Of a stretch of DNA of 64,000 nt, positions 8,388 to 17,693 are shown piece by piece. This stretch comes from Pseudogemmobacter lacusdianii (GTDB taxonomy: Bacteria; Pseudomonadota; Alphaproteobacteria; Rhodobacterales; Rhodobacteraceae), in contig NZ_JAVDBT010000001.1 of assembly GCF_030848395.1 (NCBI RefSeq), forward strand, positions 124,001 through 188,000, given 5' to 3'. Within the stretch, counting starts at the first letter, position 1. The number at the start of each line of letters is the position of its first letter. Both the position numbers and the translations under genes were made by a program. The notes beneath the pieces were generated by a model. That model did no database searches. It was given only the letters and a program-made list of their open reading frames with translations, and was not told the origin of the DNA.

Positions 8388-9880
8388 GCGCGAATATGAC
8401 GGCGAACCAGCTGACGATTTCTGATGCGCGGGATGCGTTGCGGAAAGGCGAGATCTCGGCCGTGGATCTGGCGATGTCTTGCCTGACGGCAATTGACGCC
8501 AGCGACCCGCTGAACGCCTTTGTGCATAAAACCCCCGAGATCGCGCTGGAACAAGCGCGCGCGGCTGATGCCCGGATCGCAAGCGGCGATGCGCCGGCGA
8601 TGTGCGGCATCCCCTTGGGGATCAAGGATTTGTTCTGCACCAAGGGCGTGCCCTCGCAGGCGGCTTCGAACATCCTTGAAGGCTTCAAGCCCGAATACGA
8701 ATCCACCGTCACCACCAAGCTTTTCGACGCTGGTGCGGTGATGCTGGGCAAGCTGAACATGGACGAGTTTGCCATGGGCAGCTCGAACGAATCTTCCTGC
8801 TACGGCAATGCGGTGAACCCGTGGCGCCGGGAAGGCTCGGACGTGGCTTTGACCCCCGGCGGCTCTTCGGGCGGCTCGGCGGCGGCTGTGGCGGCTGATC
8901 TGTGCTTGGCTGCCACCGGCACCGATACCGGCGGCTCGATCCGCCAGCCCGCCGCCTTCACTGGCATCGTCGGCATCAAGCCGACCTATGGCCGCGTGTC
9001 GCGCTGGGGCGTTGTTGCCTTTGCAAGCTCGCTTGACCAAGCCGGCCCGATGACCAAATCGGTGCGTGATGCGGCGATCATGCTGGGCGCAATGTCCGGC
9101 CATGATGCCAAGGATTCGACCAGCGCCGACATGGCTGTGCCGGATTTCGAAGCCGCTCTCACCGGCGACATCAAAGGCAAAGTCATTGGTATTCCGAAAG
9201 AATACCGCATGGAGGGCATGCCCGCTGAGATCGGCGCGCTTTGGGATCGTGGCATTGAGATGATGCGCGACGCCGGGGCCGTGATCCGCGACATCAGCCT
9301 GCCCCACACCAAATATGCGCTGCCTGCTTATTATGTGATCGCGCCCGCTGAGGCCTCGTCCAACCTCGCCCGTTATGACGGTGTCAAATATGGTCACCGC
9401 GCCAAATTGGGCCCGGCTGACGGCATCACCGAGCTTTATGAGAAAACCCGCGCCGAGGGCTTCGGCCCCGAGGTGCAACGCCGGATCATGGTCGGCACCT
9501 ATGTGCTCTCGGCTGGCTTCTACGACGCCTATTACAACCGCGCCCGCAAGGTCCGCGCTTTGATTAAGCGCGACTTCGAGGCGGTCTTTGCCGACGGCGT
9601 CGAGGCGATCTTGACGCCTGCCACCCCGTCCTCGGCCTTTGGTCTGGGTGATATGGCGACGGCTTCGCCGGTTGAGATGTATCTCAACGATGTCTTCACC
9701 GTCACGGTGAACCTTGCCGGTCTGCCGGGCGTCTCGGTGCCGGTGGGGCTGGACGCGCAAGGGCTGCCCTTGGGGCTGCAATTGATCGGCCGTCCGTGGG
9801 ACGAAGCGGGGCTTCTCAATCACGCCTATGTGCTAGAGCAAGCCGCCGGATTTGTTTCCAAACCAACGAAATGGTGGTAG
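8384..9880 (+). CDS. gatA: Asp-tRNA(Asn)/Glu-tRNA(Gln) amidotransferase subunit A
   Basis: The glutaminase subunit of GatCAB, an amidase-signature enzyme that releases ammonia from glutamine. The 498 residues include the catalytic triad: Lys81 in [10 protein letters not shown], the cis-Ser161 in TPGGSSGGS and the nucleophile Ser185 in [10 protein letters not shown]. Length is normal for the family. It overlaps gatC by four bases and is followed 50 bases later by a lipoprotein gene. A long open frame on the opposite strand is a coding-bias artefact. Confidence 0.96.
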   Translation: MSANMTANQLTISDARDALRKGEISAVDLAMSCLTAIDASDPLNAFVHKTPEIALEQARAADARIASGDAPAMCGIPLGIKDLFCTKGVPSQAASNILEGFKPEYESTVTTKLFDAGAVMLGKLNMDEFAMGSSNESSCYGNAVNPWRREGSDVALTPGGSSGGSAAAVAADLCLAATGTDTGGSIRQPAAFTGIVGIKPTYGRVSRWGVVAFASSLDQAGPMTKSVRDAAIMLGAMSGHDAKDSTSADMAVPDFEAALTGDIKGKVIGIPKEYRMEGMPAEIGALWDRGIEMMRDAGAVIRDISLPHTKYALPAYYVIAPAEASSNLARYDGVKYGHRAKLGPADGITELYEKTRAEGFGPEVQRRIMVGTYVLSAGFYDAYYNRARKVRALIKRDFEAVFADGVEAILTPATPSSAFGLGDMATASPVEMYLNDVFTVTVNLAGLPGVSVPVGLDAQGLPLGLQLIGRPWDEAGLLNHAYVLEQAAGFVSKPTKWW

Positions 9881-9930
9881 GGGCGGCGCAAAGCCAAACC
9901 TATCTCCCTTCCGCCACCCATGAGGCAGTG

Positions 9931-10695
9931 ATGTTCCGCCGTTCCGCCGCTCTGCTCTTCGCCGTCCCTTTGCTGGCGGCCTGCCAGCCCTCGGTGCCGG
10001 ATTCCGGGGCCGGTGTCGGATTCACGGATTACAACAGCTATATCCGCCAAAACAGCGGTGCACCCGCCGTGGTGGCCCAGCCGCAAGCGCCGGCAACCGC
10101 CGCGCCTGCGGGGGGCTTCAACCCTGCCGCCGCCTCTGCGGCGATCGACCGGGCTCAGGGCGTCACCCCCAGCGCCGCCGCGCCCAGCTACAGCGCGCCT
10201 GCGATCAGCGACGGGGCTGCTTTGGGCACGCTTGACCCCAACCGTCCGCGCGGCGATGCGCCCGCTGGCATCCGCGTGGAATCGGGTGAGATGGCCGCCG
10301 CCGGCCATGCCGGGATCTCGGACGAACAAGATTTCAACGCCGTCTCCTCGCGCGAGACCATCGCCAGCGACAAGCAACGGATTGAGCAAAACCGCGCGCA
10401 ATATGTGGTGGTGCAGCCCAAGGATCTGCCGGTGCGTCCGGGGGAGCAGGGGCCGAATATCGTGGATTACGCTTTGCGCACCACAAACAATCCTGGCACC
10501 CAGCTTTATACCCGGGGCGGCTTTGGCCTGCGCGATCCGCTGGTCGCCTGCTCGAAATACGCCTCCCCGGATCTGGCACAGCAGGCCTTCTTGGCCAAAG
10601 GCGGCCCGGATAAGGACCGGATGGGTCTTGATCCCGATGGTGACGGCTTTGCCTGCGGTTGGGATCCGCGTCCCTTCCGTACCGCCCTGCAATGA
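9931..10695 (+). CDS. Lipoprotein with C-terminal excalibur-like domain
   Basis: A 254-residue predicted lipoprotein: the signal peptide ends with the lipobox LLAAC (Cys18). The middle is Ala/Pro-rich and probably disordered. The last ~45 residues hold a short Cys-containing block with the excalibur-type calcium-binding signature DPDGDGFACGWDP. I chose the ATG directly before the signal peptide; upstream in-frame codons lie in the end of gatA. The stop overlaps the start of the following amidase as ATGA, suggesting a coupled cell-wall pair. The biological role of this domain family is not established. Confidence 0.75.
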   Translation: MFRRSAALLFAVPLLAACQPSVPDSGAGVGFTDYNSYIRQNSGAPAVVAQPQAPATAAPAGGFNPAAASAAIDRAQGVTPSAAAPSYSAPAISDGAALGTLDPNRPRGDAPAGIRVESGEMAAAGHAGISDEQDFNAVSSRETIASDKQRIEQNRAQYVVVQPKDLPVRPGEQGPNIVDYALRTTNNPGTQLYTRGGFGLRDPLVACSKYASPDLAQQAFLAKGGPDKDRMGLDPDGDGFACGWDPRPFRTALQ

Positions 10696-11423
10696 GCGCG
10701 CCGGCGAGCCTCGATTCGCCGCCGCTCTCAGAAGCGACCTTCCCATCTCCGAATTTCACCGAGCGGCGCGGCGGCCTCATGCCCTCGCTTGTCGTGCTGC
10801 ATTACACTGCGATGCAAAGCTTTACCGAGGCGCGCGAGCGGCTTTGTGATCCCGCGTATGAGGTCTCGGCCCATTGGCTGATCGGCGAGGATGGACGGAC
10901 CGAGGCTTTGGTGCCCGAGGCTGCCCGCGCTTGGCATGCGGGCGCAGGCGCTTGGGCGGGCAGGGATGACGTCAACAGCCAGTCGATCGGCATCGAGCTT
11001 GCCAATCCCAGCACCCACCCTTTCCCCGAGCCTCAGATGGCGGCCCTTGAGCAGCTTCTGGCAGGGATCCTTCGTCGCTGGCAGATCCCGGCGCATCGCG
11101 TGATCGCGCATTCCGATATGGCACCGGGGCGCAAATCCGATCCCGGCCCGCGCTTTGATTGGCGGCGTCTGGCGGCGCAAGGCCTCTCGGTCTGGCCCGA
11201 TCCCGAAGCACCGCAAGCAGCACCGGCCGGCTTCCGCGATGCCGCCTTGCGCTTTGGCTATCCGGCAGTCGAAGACGCGCTGCTCCTTGCCGCCTTCCGG
11301 CTGCGCTTCCGGCCTTGGGCGCAAGGCCCGCTCAGTGCAGTAGATGCCAGTGCGGCCGCCGACCTTGCCCGCCGCTTTCCCGGCTCTGCTTTCACGATTG
11401 ACGGGGCAGGGGCGCAGGCTTAA
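10692..11423 (+). CDS. N-acetylmuramoyl-L-alanine amidase, AmiD/Amidase_2 family
   Basis: Cleaves the bond between N-acetylmuramic acid and the stem peptide. The 243-residue protein has an Amidase_2 (PGRP-like) zinc domain: the first ligand His in VVLHYTAM, the central SQSIGIELANP motif, and the second His in VIAHSDMAPGRKSDPG, with a C-terminal peptidoglycan-binding-like helical region. No clear signal peptide is seen at this start, so it may act on cytosolic (recycled) anhydromuropeptides like AmpD, or use an unrecognised export route. It is coupled to the lipoprotein gene by an ATGA overlap. Its stop codon is part of the rnpB promoter. Confidence 0.85.
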   Translation: MSAPASLDSPPLSEATFPSPNFTERRGGLMPSLVVLHYTAMQSFTEARERLCDPAYEVSAHWLIGEDGRTEALVPEAARAWHAGAGAWAGRDDVNSQSIGIELANPSTHPFPEPQMAALEQLLAGILRRWQIPAHRVIAHSDMAPGRKSDPGPRFDWRRLAAQGLSVWPDPEAPQAAPAGFRDAALRFGYPAVEDALLLAAFRLRFRPWAQGPLSAVDASAAADLARRFPGSAFTIDGAGAQA

Positions 11424-11426
11424 TGC
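11398..11426 (+). promoter_or_regulatory. Promoter of rnpB
   Basis: TTGACG (-35) and TAATGC (-10) are separated by exactly 17 bases, and the predicted 5' end of rnpB begins 7 bases after the -10 box. The -10 element contains the TAA stop codon of the amidase gene. Confidence 0.65.
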
Positions 11427-11432
11427 GGCCCG

Positions 11433-11860
11433 GTGCGGATGGCTGGATGACCGCGGGCGCCGGGTAATAGGGCGCGCGAGGAAAGTCCGGACTCCATGAA
11501 GCAAGGGTGCCGGATAACGCCCGGCGGGGGTAACCCCAGGGAAAGCGCAACAGAGAAGAGACAGCCGCCTTTCGACTTCGGTCACGGCTCAGGCCACAGG
11601 CGGTGATGGTGAAACGGTGGGGTAAGAGCCCACCGCGGGACTGGTAACAGGACCGGCATGGCAAGCCCCACCCGGAGCAATGCCGAATAGGGGCCTCGCG
11701 CGGGGCAGGTCGGGTTCGCCCGATACCGCCGCAGGGATGCTTCAGCCCGAGAGGCCCGGGTTGGCAGCTGGACCCCCTCCGTAAGGTGGGGGCTAGAGGA
11801 ATGGTCATCCAAGGGGGCGCAAGCCTTCTGGACAGAATCCGGCTTATAGGCCATCCGCAC
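11433..11860 (+). ncRNA. rnpB: RNase P RNA, type A
   Basis: The catalytic RNA that removes 5' leaders from pre-tRNAs. The conserved GAGGAAAGTCCGGACTCC element starts at 11478, and the distal conserved region ACAGAATCCGGCTTA near 11832 completes the P4 pseudoknot. The ends were set from helix P1: GTGCGGATGG at 11433-11442 pairs perfectly with CCATCCGCAC at 11851-11860. About 428 nucleotides, normal for alphaproteobacteria. A good promoter lies just upstream, so it can be transcribed on its own. Confidence 0.95.
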
Positions 11861-12088
11861 AAAACACGCCCAAGGCCACGCGCTTAGGGCTGCTTGCCCC
11901 CTTTCAGAACTCAAATACCCCGGGCGTGTGGGCGCTGGCCCCCGCTAAAACAGCGATCAAACGTAAGGAAAGCAAGATTCTGCCATCTGCTTTGGGTTTC
12001 GCTGTTGACTCCGCGCCCTCGCCGGATAAAAGGCGGGCTCAAGGATTTGCCGGGGGACACGTGTTTCCCTGTGACAGGAGATACGACA

Positions 12089-12256
12089 ATGGCCAAGCCG
12101 GTTACGATCAAGATCCGTCTGAACTCGACGGCGGGCACCGGGCACTTCTACGTGACCAAGAAGAATGCCCGCTCCATGACCGAAAAGATGGTTGTGAAGA
12201 AATACGACCCCGTCAAGCGCGAGCATGTCGAGTATAAAGAAGGCAAGATCAAGTAA
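12089..12256 (+). CDS. rpmG: 50S ribosomal protein L33
   Basis: A 55-residue basic protein of the large ribosomal subunit, with [20 protein letters not shown] at the start and the C-terminal block [18 protein letters not shown]. It is the zinc-free type: the CxxC pairs found in some paralogues are absent. The start follows ACAGGAG by 8 bases. A TTGACT element at 12005 may be the -35 of its promoter, but the -10 is not convincing. An intrinsic terminator follows the gene. Confidence 0.96.
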   Translation: MAKPVTIKIRLNSTAGTGHFYVTKKNARSMTEKMVVKKYDPVKREHVEYKEGKIK

Positions 12257-12296
12257 GATCTGCCCTCTGTCAGGCATCAAGCCGACGCAATGCAAG

Positions 12297-12321
12297 GCCG
12301 CACCTTTGGGGGCGGCTTTTT
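12297..12321 (+). terminator. Intrinsic terminator of rpmG
   Basis: GCCGC / GCGGC stem with a T5 run. The stem can be extended by flanking AATGCAA / TTGCATT, so it may also work on the other strand. Confidence 0.75.
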
Positions 12322-12580
12322 GCATTTCCGGCGCCAAGTTCTGCGAGCTCTGCTGAGCGGTTTCGCCCGGGGTGCTCAGAGCGCCGCGACGGGCGTCAAC
12401 AACTTACTCTCTAAGGTCGAGATAGGCCAAGCCTCGGGAGGTCCCTGTGCGGCTCTTTTAAGCCCTGAGTGGCCTTTCAGTGGGGCAGAGGCAAGGGGCC
12501 TAACCCTCTCAGCCTCAGGCCGTCCCGCGTGGCGGTGGGGCGAATCTGTAGTGCTCTCAGCTACATCCCGTACCGCATAG
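12322..12580. other. Intergenic stretch between rpmG and the BI-1 gene, nothing recognised
   Basis: I see no coding sequence with family resemblance and no tRNA. A loose hairpin around GCTCTGCTGAGC and GCTCAGAGC (about 12350-12383) is the only structure noticed. A plus-strand open frame here has no plausible ribosome site or recognisable product. Confidence 0.4.
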
Positions 12581-12610
12581 AAAAAGGGCCGAGGTTACCC
12601 TCGGCCCTTT
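12581..12610 (-). terminator. Intrinsic terminator of the BI-1 family gene
   Basis: Strong stem GGGCCGAGG with its complement around a short loop, ending in T5 on the minus strand, 20 bases past the stop codon. Confidence 0.85.
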
Positions 12611-12629
12611 CTTTAACCTTGCAGGCAGA

Positions 12630-13400
12630 TCACTCGCGATTGCCAAGGAATTGCAGCAAGAACATGAAGAGGTTGATGAAGTCGAGATAGAGGTTCAGTG
12701 CCCCCATGATCGCCGACTTGGCCATCCACTCTTGGTCCATCGCAGCGGCATGCTGGATGTAGGTGTTCTTGATGTTCTGCGTGTCAAACGCGGTCAGACC
12801 CGCAAAGATCAGCACACCGATCACCGAGATCGCGAATTGCAGCGCGCTCGAGCCAAGGAAGATGTTCACGATCGAGGCCACAACCAGACCGATCACACCC
12901 ATCATCAAGAAGGTGCCCATACCCGACAGGTCACGCTTGGTGGTGTAACCGTAGAGCGACAGGCCCGCAAAAGCGATTGCGGTGACAAGGAAGGTCGAAG
13001 CGATCGAGGTCGCGGTGAAGACCAAGAAGATCGACGACAGCGACAGACCCATCAGGGCTGCGTAGACATAGAAGAACAGCTGAGCGCTAGCCGCCGACAT
13101 GCGGTTGATCATCGCGCCAAAGGCGAATACCATCACCAGCGGCAGGAACATGATCACCCATTTCAGGGGCGAGACGTATAGCGCATAACCAAGCTCGGTC
13201 AGGTACTTGCCGTTGCCCAGCGCATATTCGGTCGGGGTCGCGCTCATCGAGAGGCCACCCAGAGCCCAGGCAGCACCGGCCGTGATCAGCATCGCCACGG
13301 ACATCAGCCCGTAGACCTTGTTCATATGGGCCTTAAGACCCTCGTCAATAGCAGCGCGGGCGCCAACGCCTACACTGCGGATGGTATCGTATTGAGCCAT
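12630..13400 (-). CDS. Bax inhibitor-1/YccA family membrane protein
   Basis: A 256-residue integral membrane protein with seven hydrophobic segments, the layout of the BI-1/YccA (TMBIM) family. The C-terminal GALNLYLDFINLFMFLLQFL is characteristic. Bacterial members are pH-sensitive calcium-leak channels (BsYetJ) or modulators of the FtsH protease (YccA). I chose the ATG with GGAGG 6 bases upstream; the longer in-frame start has none. It stands alone, with its own terminator. Confidence 0.9.
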   Translation of the reverse strand: MAQYDTIRSVGVGARAAIDEGLKAHMNKVYGLMSVAMLITAGAAWALGGLSMSATPTEYALGNGKYLTELGYALYVSPLKWVIMFLPLVMVFAFGAMINRMSAASAQLFFYVYAALMGLSLSSIFLVFTATSIASTFLVTAIAFAGLSLYGYTTKRDLSGMGTFLMMGVIGLVVASIVNIFLGSSALQFAISVIGVLIFAGLTAFDTQNIKNTYIQHAAAMDQEWMAKSAIMGALNLYLDFINLFMFLLQFLGNRE

Positions 13401-13596
13401 GAAAGCCTCCGATGTTGTCCCTAAGGGCAACGCCGATTTAGGCCGGCGCGGCCTCATGGCTCAATATCGTGGCTTCTGTGTTTCATTTCAAGCGTAACTG
13501 GCCAGAAAATGGCCTTTACTCACACGCAGTTGCATGAGTTTTACAGAGCCGCGCGCAGGGGGAGGCGCCCTCCTAAGCTGCAACACCGCTTTGCCT

Positions 13597-14556
13597 TTAT
13601 GGCAGCGAGATCACAATCTTACCTGTGGCGCTTCGGTTGCGGATCGCCTCAAGCCCCTGCGGCAGCTCGGCGAGGGACAGCTCAGCCGAGATATGCGGCT
13701 TCAGCTTGCCTTGCGCATACCAGTCCAAGAGCTCGGCCAATGAGGCATCCATCTTCTGCGGTGCCAGCGTCAAATAGCCGCCCCACCAAAAGCCGATCAC
13801 CGAGACATTGCGCACCAAAAGCTGGTTGAGCGGCACCTGCGGCACCTCGCCACCGGCAAAGCCAATCGCCAACATGCGGCCGCCGGGATGGGTGGCGCGC
13901 AAGGCAGCCTCAAACCCCGGCCCACCGACGGTGTCATAGACCACATCCACGCCGCCCAGCTCTCGCAAGGCGGCCTTCAGATCGACATCATCACCAATCA
14001 CCACATCCGCACCGGCCGCGCGCGCCAATGCGGCCTTAGCGTCGCCGCGCACTTGGGCAATCACCCGCGCGCCCATCAGATGGCCAATCTCAACCGCCGT
14101 GCGCCCGACACCGCCCGCCGCCCCGGTGACGAATAGCGTTTCTCCCGGTTGCAGCCGCGCCTGATCGGCCAAAGCCAGATGCGAGGTGCCATAGGCAATC
14201 TGAAAGCCTGCGGCATGGGCGAAGGGCATGGCCTCGGGCAGGGTCAGAAGGCGCGCGACCGGGACCACGGCCCATTCGGCAAAAGCACCGCTTGGCAGAT
14301 AGGCCGCAACATGCGCGCCAAGAGCAACGCCCGTCACGCCCGGGCCCAAAGCCTCAACCGTGCCGGCAAGCTCCATGCCCGGGATGAAGGGCAGGGTGGG
14401 GCGGTGCTGATAGTTGCCCCGCGCCATCAGGAGGTCGGCGAAGTTCAGCCCCGCGGCGCGCACCCGCACCAATACCTCTCCCAGAGCGGGAGTGGGGCGC
14501 GGCTGCTCGACCAACTGCATCGGCTGATCCAACGTTTCAATCACCCAAGCCTTCAC
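13597..14556 (-). CDS. NADPH:quinone oxidoreductase-like protein (MDR superfamily)
   Basis: A 319-residue medium-chain dehydrogenase/reductase of the zinc-free quinone oxidoreductase branch: GroES-like N-terminal half (GLNFADLLMARGNY), then a Rossmann domain with TGAAGGVGRTAVEIG for NADPH. No structural or catalytic zinc ligands are seen. The GTG start follows GGAGAGACGGA; an upstream in-frame extension has no similarity to the family. The true substrate (quinones, enones or CoA esters) cannot be told from sequence. Confidence 0.85.
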   Translation of the reverse strand: MKAWVIETLDQPMQLVEQPRPTPALGEVLVRVRAAGLNFADLLMARGNYQHRPTLPFIPGMELAGTVEALGPGVTGVALGAHVAAYLPSGAFAEWAVVPVARLLTLPEAMPFAHAAGFQIAYGTSHLALADQARLQPGETLFVTGAAGGVGRTAVEIGHLMGARVIAQVRGDAKAALARAAGADVVIGDDVDLKAALRELGGVDVVYDTVGGPGFEAALRATHPGGRMLAIGFAGGEVPQVPLNQLLVRNVSVIGFWWGGYLTLAPQKMDASLAELLDWYAQGKLKPHISAELSLAELPQGLEAIRNRSATGKIVISLP

Positions 14557-14902
14557 TCCGTCTCTCCTATCGCGATGGGGGCAATTTATGCCGGCGGCTG
14601 AAGCATCTCCAGTGCACAATTGTCCTGAATGTGACTGGCGCATTGCAAAATGCAAATGCAAACTGCCAATACCGCATTGCGCGAGTCACGAAGTCGTGTG
14701 AGGCGATAGTATTGCATCTCGACAGCTTCCGCAGGTTGTTATACGGATGGCGAATTGTAACAGCCCAAATAGTTAGATTTTGAGTGGCATTCATTTGGAA
14801 TTAGATTTTTTTCAGATACATCTTGGTGGTGGCACGATTTATGCTTGTAAATGACCAGGGGACCCCGCGCTGGGAAAGGCGCTTTTCGGAGTTGTGTAAA
14901 GA
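14557..14902. other. AT-richer intergenic control region with short repeats
   Basis: The divergent upstream region of the quinone oxidoreductase gene and the XRE regulator. It holds three TGCAAA copies at 14644-14662 and two TTAGATTTT copies at 14773 and 14801 (28 bases apart). No open frame or RNA gene is recognised. The repeats are candidate operators, unproven. Confidence 0.4.
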
Positions 14903-15265
14903 ATGAAGCATCCAGTTGACGCCCATGTGGGCAAACGTATTCGTCATCGCCGTTGGACGGTGGGGATGACCCAGCAGCAGCTTGCCGATAAGGTTGGCAT
15001 TAAGTTTCAGCAAATCCAAAAGTATGAAACCGGGATGAACCGGGTCAGCGCCTCGCGCCTTTGGGATATTGCGGATGCGCTTGGCGCACAAATTGCCTTC
15101 TTCTTTGAAGGACTTGCCGAGGAGCAGGCTGCGCCTGCGACCGCGCGCAACGACCTCATGGCCGATAAAGAGGCGCTTGATCTGGTGCGCTCTTACTACG
15201 CTATCCCCGAAGCGCAGCGCCGTCGGTTGTTTGACCTGGCGCGCGTGCTCTCGGAAGCTGCCTGA
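14903..15265 (+). CDS. XRE family transcriptional regulator (PraR/PhrR-like)
   Basis: A 120-residue repressor-type protein. Residues 10-65 form a Cro/C1 helix-turn-helix domain (TQQQLADKVGIKFQQIQKYE is the HTH core). The C-terminal half is helical and ends with PEAQRRRLFDLARVL, a feature of the rhizobial PraR/PhrR group that controls biofilm and quorum-related genes. No ligand-binding or protease domain is present. The noncoding stretch before it contains short direct repeats that could be autoregulatory sites. The specific targets are unknown. Confidence 0.82.
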   Translation: MKHPVDAHVGKRIRHRRWTVGMTQQQLADKVGIKFQQIQKYETGMNRVSASRLWDIADALGAQIAFFFEGLAEEQAAPATARNDLMADKEALDLVRSYYAIPEAQRRRLFDLARVLSEAA

Positions 15266-15396
15266 CATCTGCCCCATCGGCCGCCTTCCCCCTGTTGGCG
15301 GCGCGATGTGAACTTGACCCTTGCCCCGGCGCTCACTACGCCGGGGCATCATCATTTTTGGGCCCTATACTGGCCCGCGAGTTGGGAGAAGCGCGG

Positions 15397-16194
15397 ATGC
15401 GTGTGACGGCGGAAGAAGCGGCAGACCTGGTGGCAACGGCGCATGCCTTGGCTGATGTGGCGCGGCAGGCGACCCTTTTGCACTTTCGCCAAGCCGGGCT
15501 CTCGGCCGAAAACAAAGAGAGCGACCGCTTTGACCCGGTGACCGTGGCCGACCGTCTCAGCGAAGAGCGTATGCGTGAGATCTTGGCGCAGCGCCGCCCG
15601 CATGATGGCATCCATGGTGAAGAATTTGGTGCAAAATCGGGCACTTCTGGCCTGACTTGGGTGCTGGACCCGATCGATGGCACCCGTGGCTACCTGTCTG
15701 GCACGCCAACTTGGGGCGTGCTGATCGCGGTCTCGGACGCCTCTGGCCCGATCTACGGCATCATCGACCAGCCCTATATCCAAGAGCGTTTCGAAGGCGG
15801 CCTTGGCCGGGCCGAAGTCAACGGCCCGATGGGCCGGGCCACTTTGAAAGCCCGTCCCGCCCGCGCGCTTTCAGAGGCAATCCTCTTCTCCACCTTCCCC
15901 GAAGTCGGCACCGAGGCCGAGGGCGCCGCCTTCCGCCGCGTCTCGCGTGAGGCCAAGCTGACCCGCTATGGCATGGATTGCTACGCCTATGCCTTGCTGG
16001 CGGCGGGCCAGATCGATCTGGTGATCGAGGCGGGCTTGCAAGCCTATGACGTGCAGGCCCCGATCGCGGTGATCGAGGCGGCCGGCGGGGTGGTCACCGA
16101 CTGGCAGGGCAATCCGGTGCATCAGGGCGGCCAAGTGCTGGCGGCCTCATCGCCCGAGCTGCATGCGAAAGTCCTTTCGCTTCTTCAGGGGTAA
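15397..16194 (+). CDS. hisN: Histidinol-phosphatase, inositol monophosphatase-like (HisN type)
   Basis: A 265-residue Mg-dependent phosphatase of the IMPase superfamily. The metal-site motifs are GEEF (near residue 78), WVLDPIDGTRGYLSG and, late in the protein, YDVQAPIAVIEAAGG. The pattern around GTPTWGVLIAVSD fits the HisN branch, which performs the histidinol-phosphate step of histidine biosynthesis in many alphaproteobacteria. The ATG with GGGAGAAG 6-7 bases upstream was chosen over upstream in-frame codons. A role on another sugar or nucleotide phosphate cannot be excluded. Confidence 0.82.
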   Translation: MRVTAEEAADLVATAHALADVARQATLLHFRQAGLSAENKESDRFDPVTVADRLSEERMREILAQRRPHDGIHGEEFGAKSGTSGLTWVLDPIDGTRGYLSGTPTWGVLIAVSDASGPIYGIIDQPYIQERFEGGLGRAEVNGPMGRATLKARPARALSEAILFSTFPEVGTEAEGAAFRRVSREAKLTRYGMDCYAYALLAAGQIDLVIEAGLQAYDVQAPIAVIEAAGGVVTDWQGNPVHQGGQVLAASSPELHAKVLSLLQG

Positions 16195-16318
16195 TCCCCG
16201 CGCGCCTTGCGGTTGATCGCGCCCCGCGCGCCGCGTAATCTGCGGAGCGCGGGTGCCCGAGTCCTTCCCCCTTCTGTCGGTCCGCCACATCGTTCCACCG
16301 AAGGGGAATGAGGGAACG

Positions 16319-17674
16319 ATGACTGATATTCTCATTCGTAATGCCGCCGCCGTTGTCACGATGAACGCCTCTCGCGCCGAAATCGCGGGCGGCGAGGTGC
16401 TCATTCGCGGCGGCGTGGTCGCCGAAGTGGGTAAGGAATTGCTTGCCTCGGGCCAGGTGGGGGCAGGGGCTGAAATTGTCGATGCCACGGGCTGCGTGGT
16501 CACGCCCGGCCTCGTGAACACGCATCACCACCTTTACCAAAGCCTCACGCGCGCGGTGCCGGGCGGCCAAGATGCGCTGCTTTTTGGTTGGCTGAAGACG
16601 CTTTACCCGATCTGGTCGCGTTTTGGGCCTGAGGAGATCTTTACCTCGGCCCAGACCGGCCTAGCCGAGCTGGCGCTCTCGGGCTGCACGCTGACGTCGG
16701 ACCACCTCTATCTCTATCCCAACGGCGCGCGGCTGGAAGACACCATCCATGCCGCCGCCGAAGTGGGGCTGCGCTTTCACCCCACGCGCGGCGCGATGAG
16801 CATCGGCGAATCTGCCGGTGGCCTGCCGCCCGACAGTCTGGTCGAGGTCGAGGCGGCGATCCTTAAAGACATGGAGCGGGTGGTCGATGGCTTCCACGAT
16901 GCCGCTGAAGGTTCGATGTGCCGGGTTGGCCTTGCGCCTTGCTCGCCCTTCTCCGTCTCGCGCGATCTGATGCGCGATGCGGCGCTTTTGGCGCGGGCAA
17001 AGGGTGTGATGCTCCACACCCATCTTGCGGAAAACGAAGAGGATATCGCCTATTCCTTGGAGAAATTCGGCTGCCGTCCCGGCCAATATGCCGAGGATCT
17101 GGGCTGGACCGGTCCTGATGTTTGGCACGCCCATTGCGTCAAGCTTGACCATGCCGAGATCGGGCTTTTCGCGCGGTCCGGCACCGGCGTCGCACATTGC
17201 CCCTGTTCAAACTGCCGTCTTGGCTCGGGCATCGCGCCGGTGCGGGCGATGCGGGATCGCGGCGTGAAGGTTGGGCTTGGCGTCGACGGCTCGGCCTCAA
17301 ATGACGCCGGCAATCTGGCGGGCGAGATGCGGCAGGCGATGCTTTTGCAGCGCGTCGCTCTGGGGGCGGATGCGATGGGCGCACGCGAGGCTTTGGAGAT
17401 CGCCACCTTGGGCGGTGCGCAGGTGCTGGGGCGGTCGGATTGCGGCAGTCTCGAGCCCGGCAAACGCGCCGATATCGCGCTTTGGGATCTGCGCGGGGTT
17501 GAGGCCGCGGGCGCTTGGGATCCGGTGGCCGCTTTGGTCTTTTGCGGCCCGCAGAAGGTGCGCGACCTTTGGGTCGAGGGCCGCCGCGTGGTGCGCGACA
17601 GCCAGATGGCCACCATCGATCTGCCGCGCGTGATCGAGCGTCAGAACCATCTGGCGGCCAAGCTGGCAGGCTAG
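16319..17674 (+). CDS. 8-oxoguanine deaminase (amidohydrolase family)
   Basis: A 451-residue amidohydrolase. The metal-binding HxH is in VNTHHHLYQSLTRA, further His ligands are in LHTHLAENEEDI and HAHCVKLD, and the catalytic Asp is in LGVDGSASND. The block PGGQDALLFGWLKTLYPIW is typical of 8-oxoguanine deaminases, which convert 8-oxoguanine to uric acid. Related members act on guanine-like or s-triazine rings, so substrate is likely but not certain. The start ATG follows GAGGGAAC. A guanine deaminase gene lies about 1 kb downstream on the other strand. Confidence 0.85.
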   Translation: MTDILIRNAAAVVTMNASRAEIAGGEVLIRGGVVAEVGKELLASGQVGAGAEIVDATGCVVTPGLVNTHHHLYQSLTRAVPGGQDALLFGWLKTLYPIWSRFGPEEIFTSAQTGLAELALSGCTLTSDHLYLYPNGARLEDTIHAAAEVGLRFHPTRGAMSIGESAGGLPPDSLVEVEAAILKDMERVVDGFHDAAEGSMCRVGLAPCSPFSVSRDLMRDAALLARAKGVMLHTHLAENEEDIAYSLEKFGCRPGQYAEDLGWTGPDVWHAHCVKLDHAEIGLFARSGTGVAHCPCSNCRLGSGIAPVRAMRDRGVKVGLGVDGSASNDAGNLAGEMRQAMLLQRVALGADAMGAREALEIATLGGAQVLGRSDCGSLEPGKRADIALWDLRGVEAAGAWDPVAALVFCGPQKVRDLWVEGRRVVRDSQMATIDLPRVIERQNHLAAKLAG

Positions 17675-17686
17675 CCGCCAGCCTGC
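17666..17686 (+). terminator. Hairpin at the end of the 8-oxoguanine deaminase gene
   Basis: GCAGGCT / AGCCTGC stem (7 base pairs, 7-base loop) straddling the stop codon, between two convergent genes. No long T-run, so terminator function is tentative. Confidence 0.3.
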
Positions 17687-17693
17687 TAAGCCT

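Noticed and set aside
7769-9823. 684-codon open frame on the minus strand opposite gatA
   Set aside because: gatA and gatC on the plus strand have full family motifs; the antisense frame is a by-product of GC-rich third positions and its product is low in recognisable structure.
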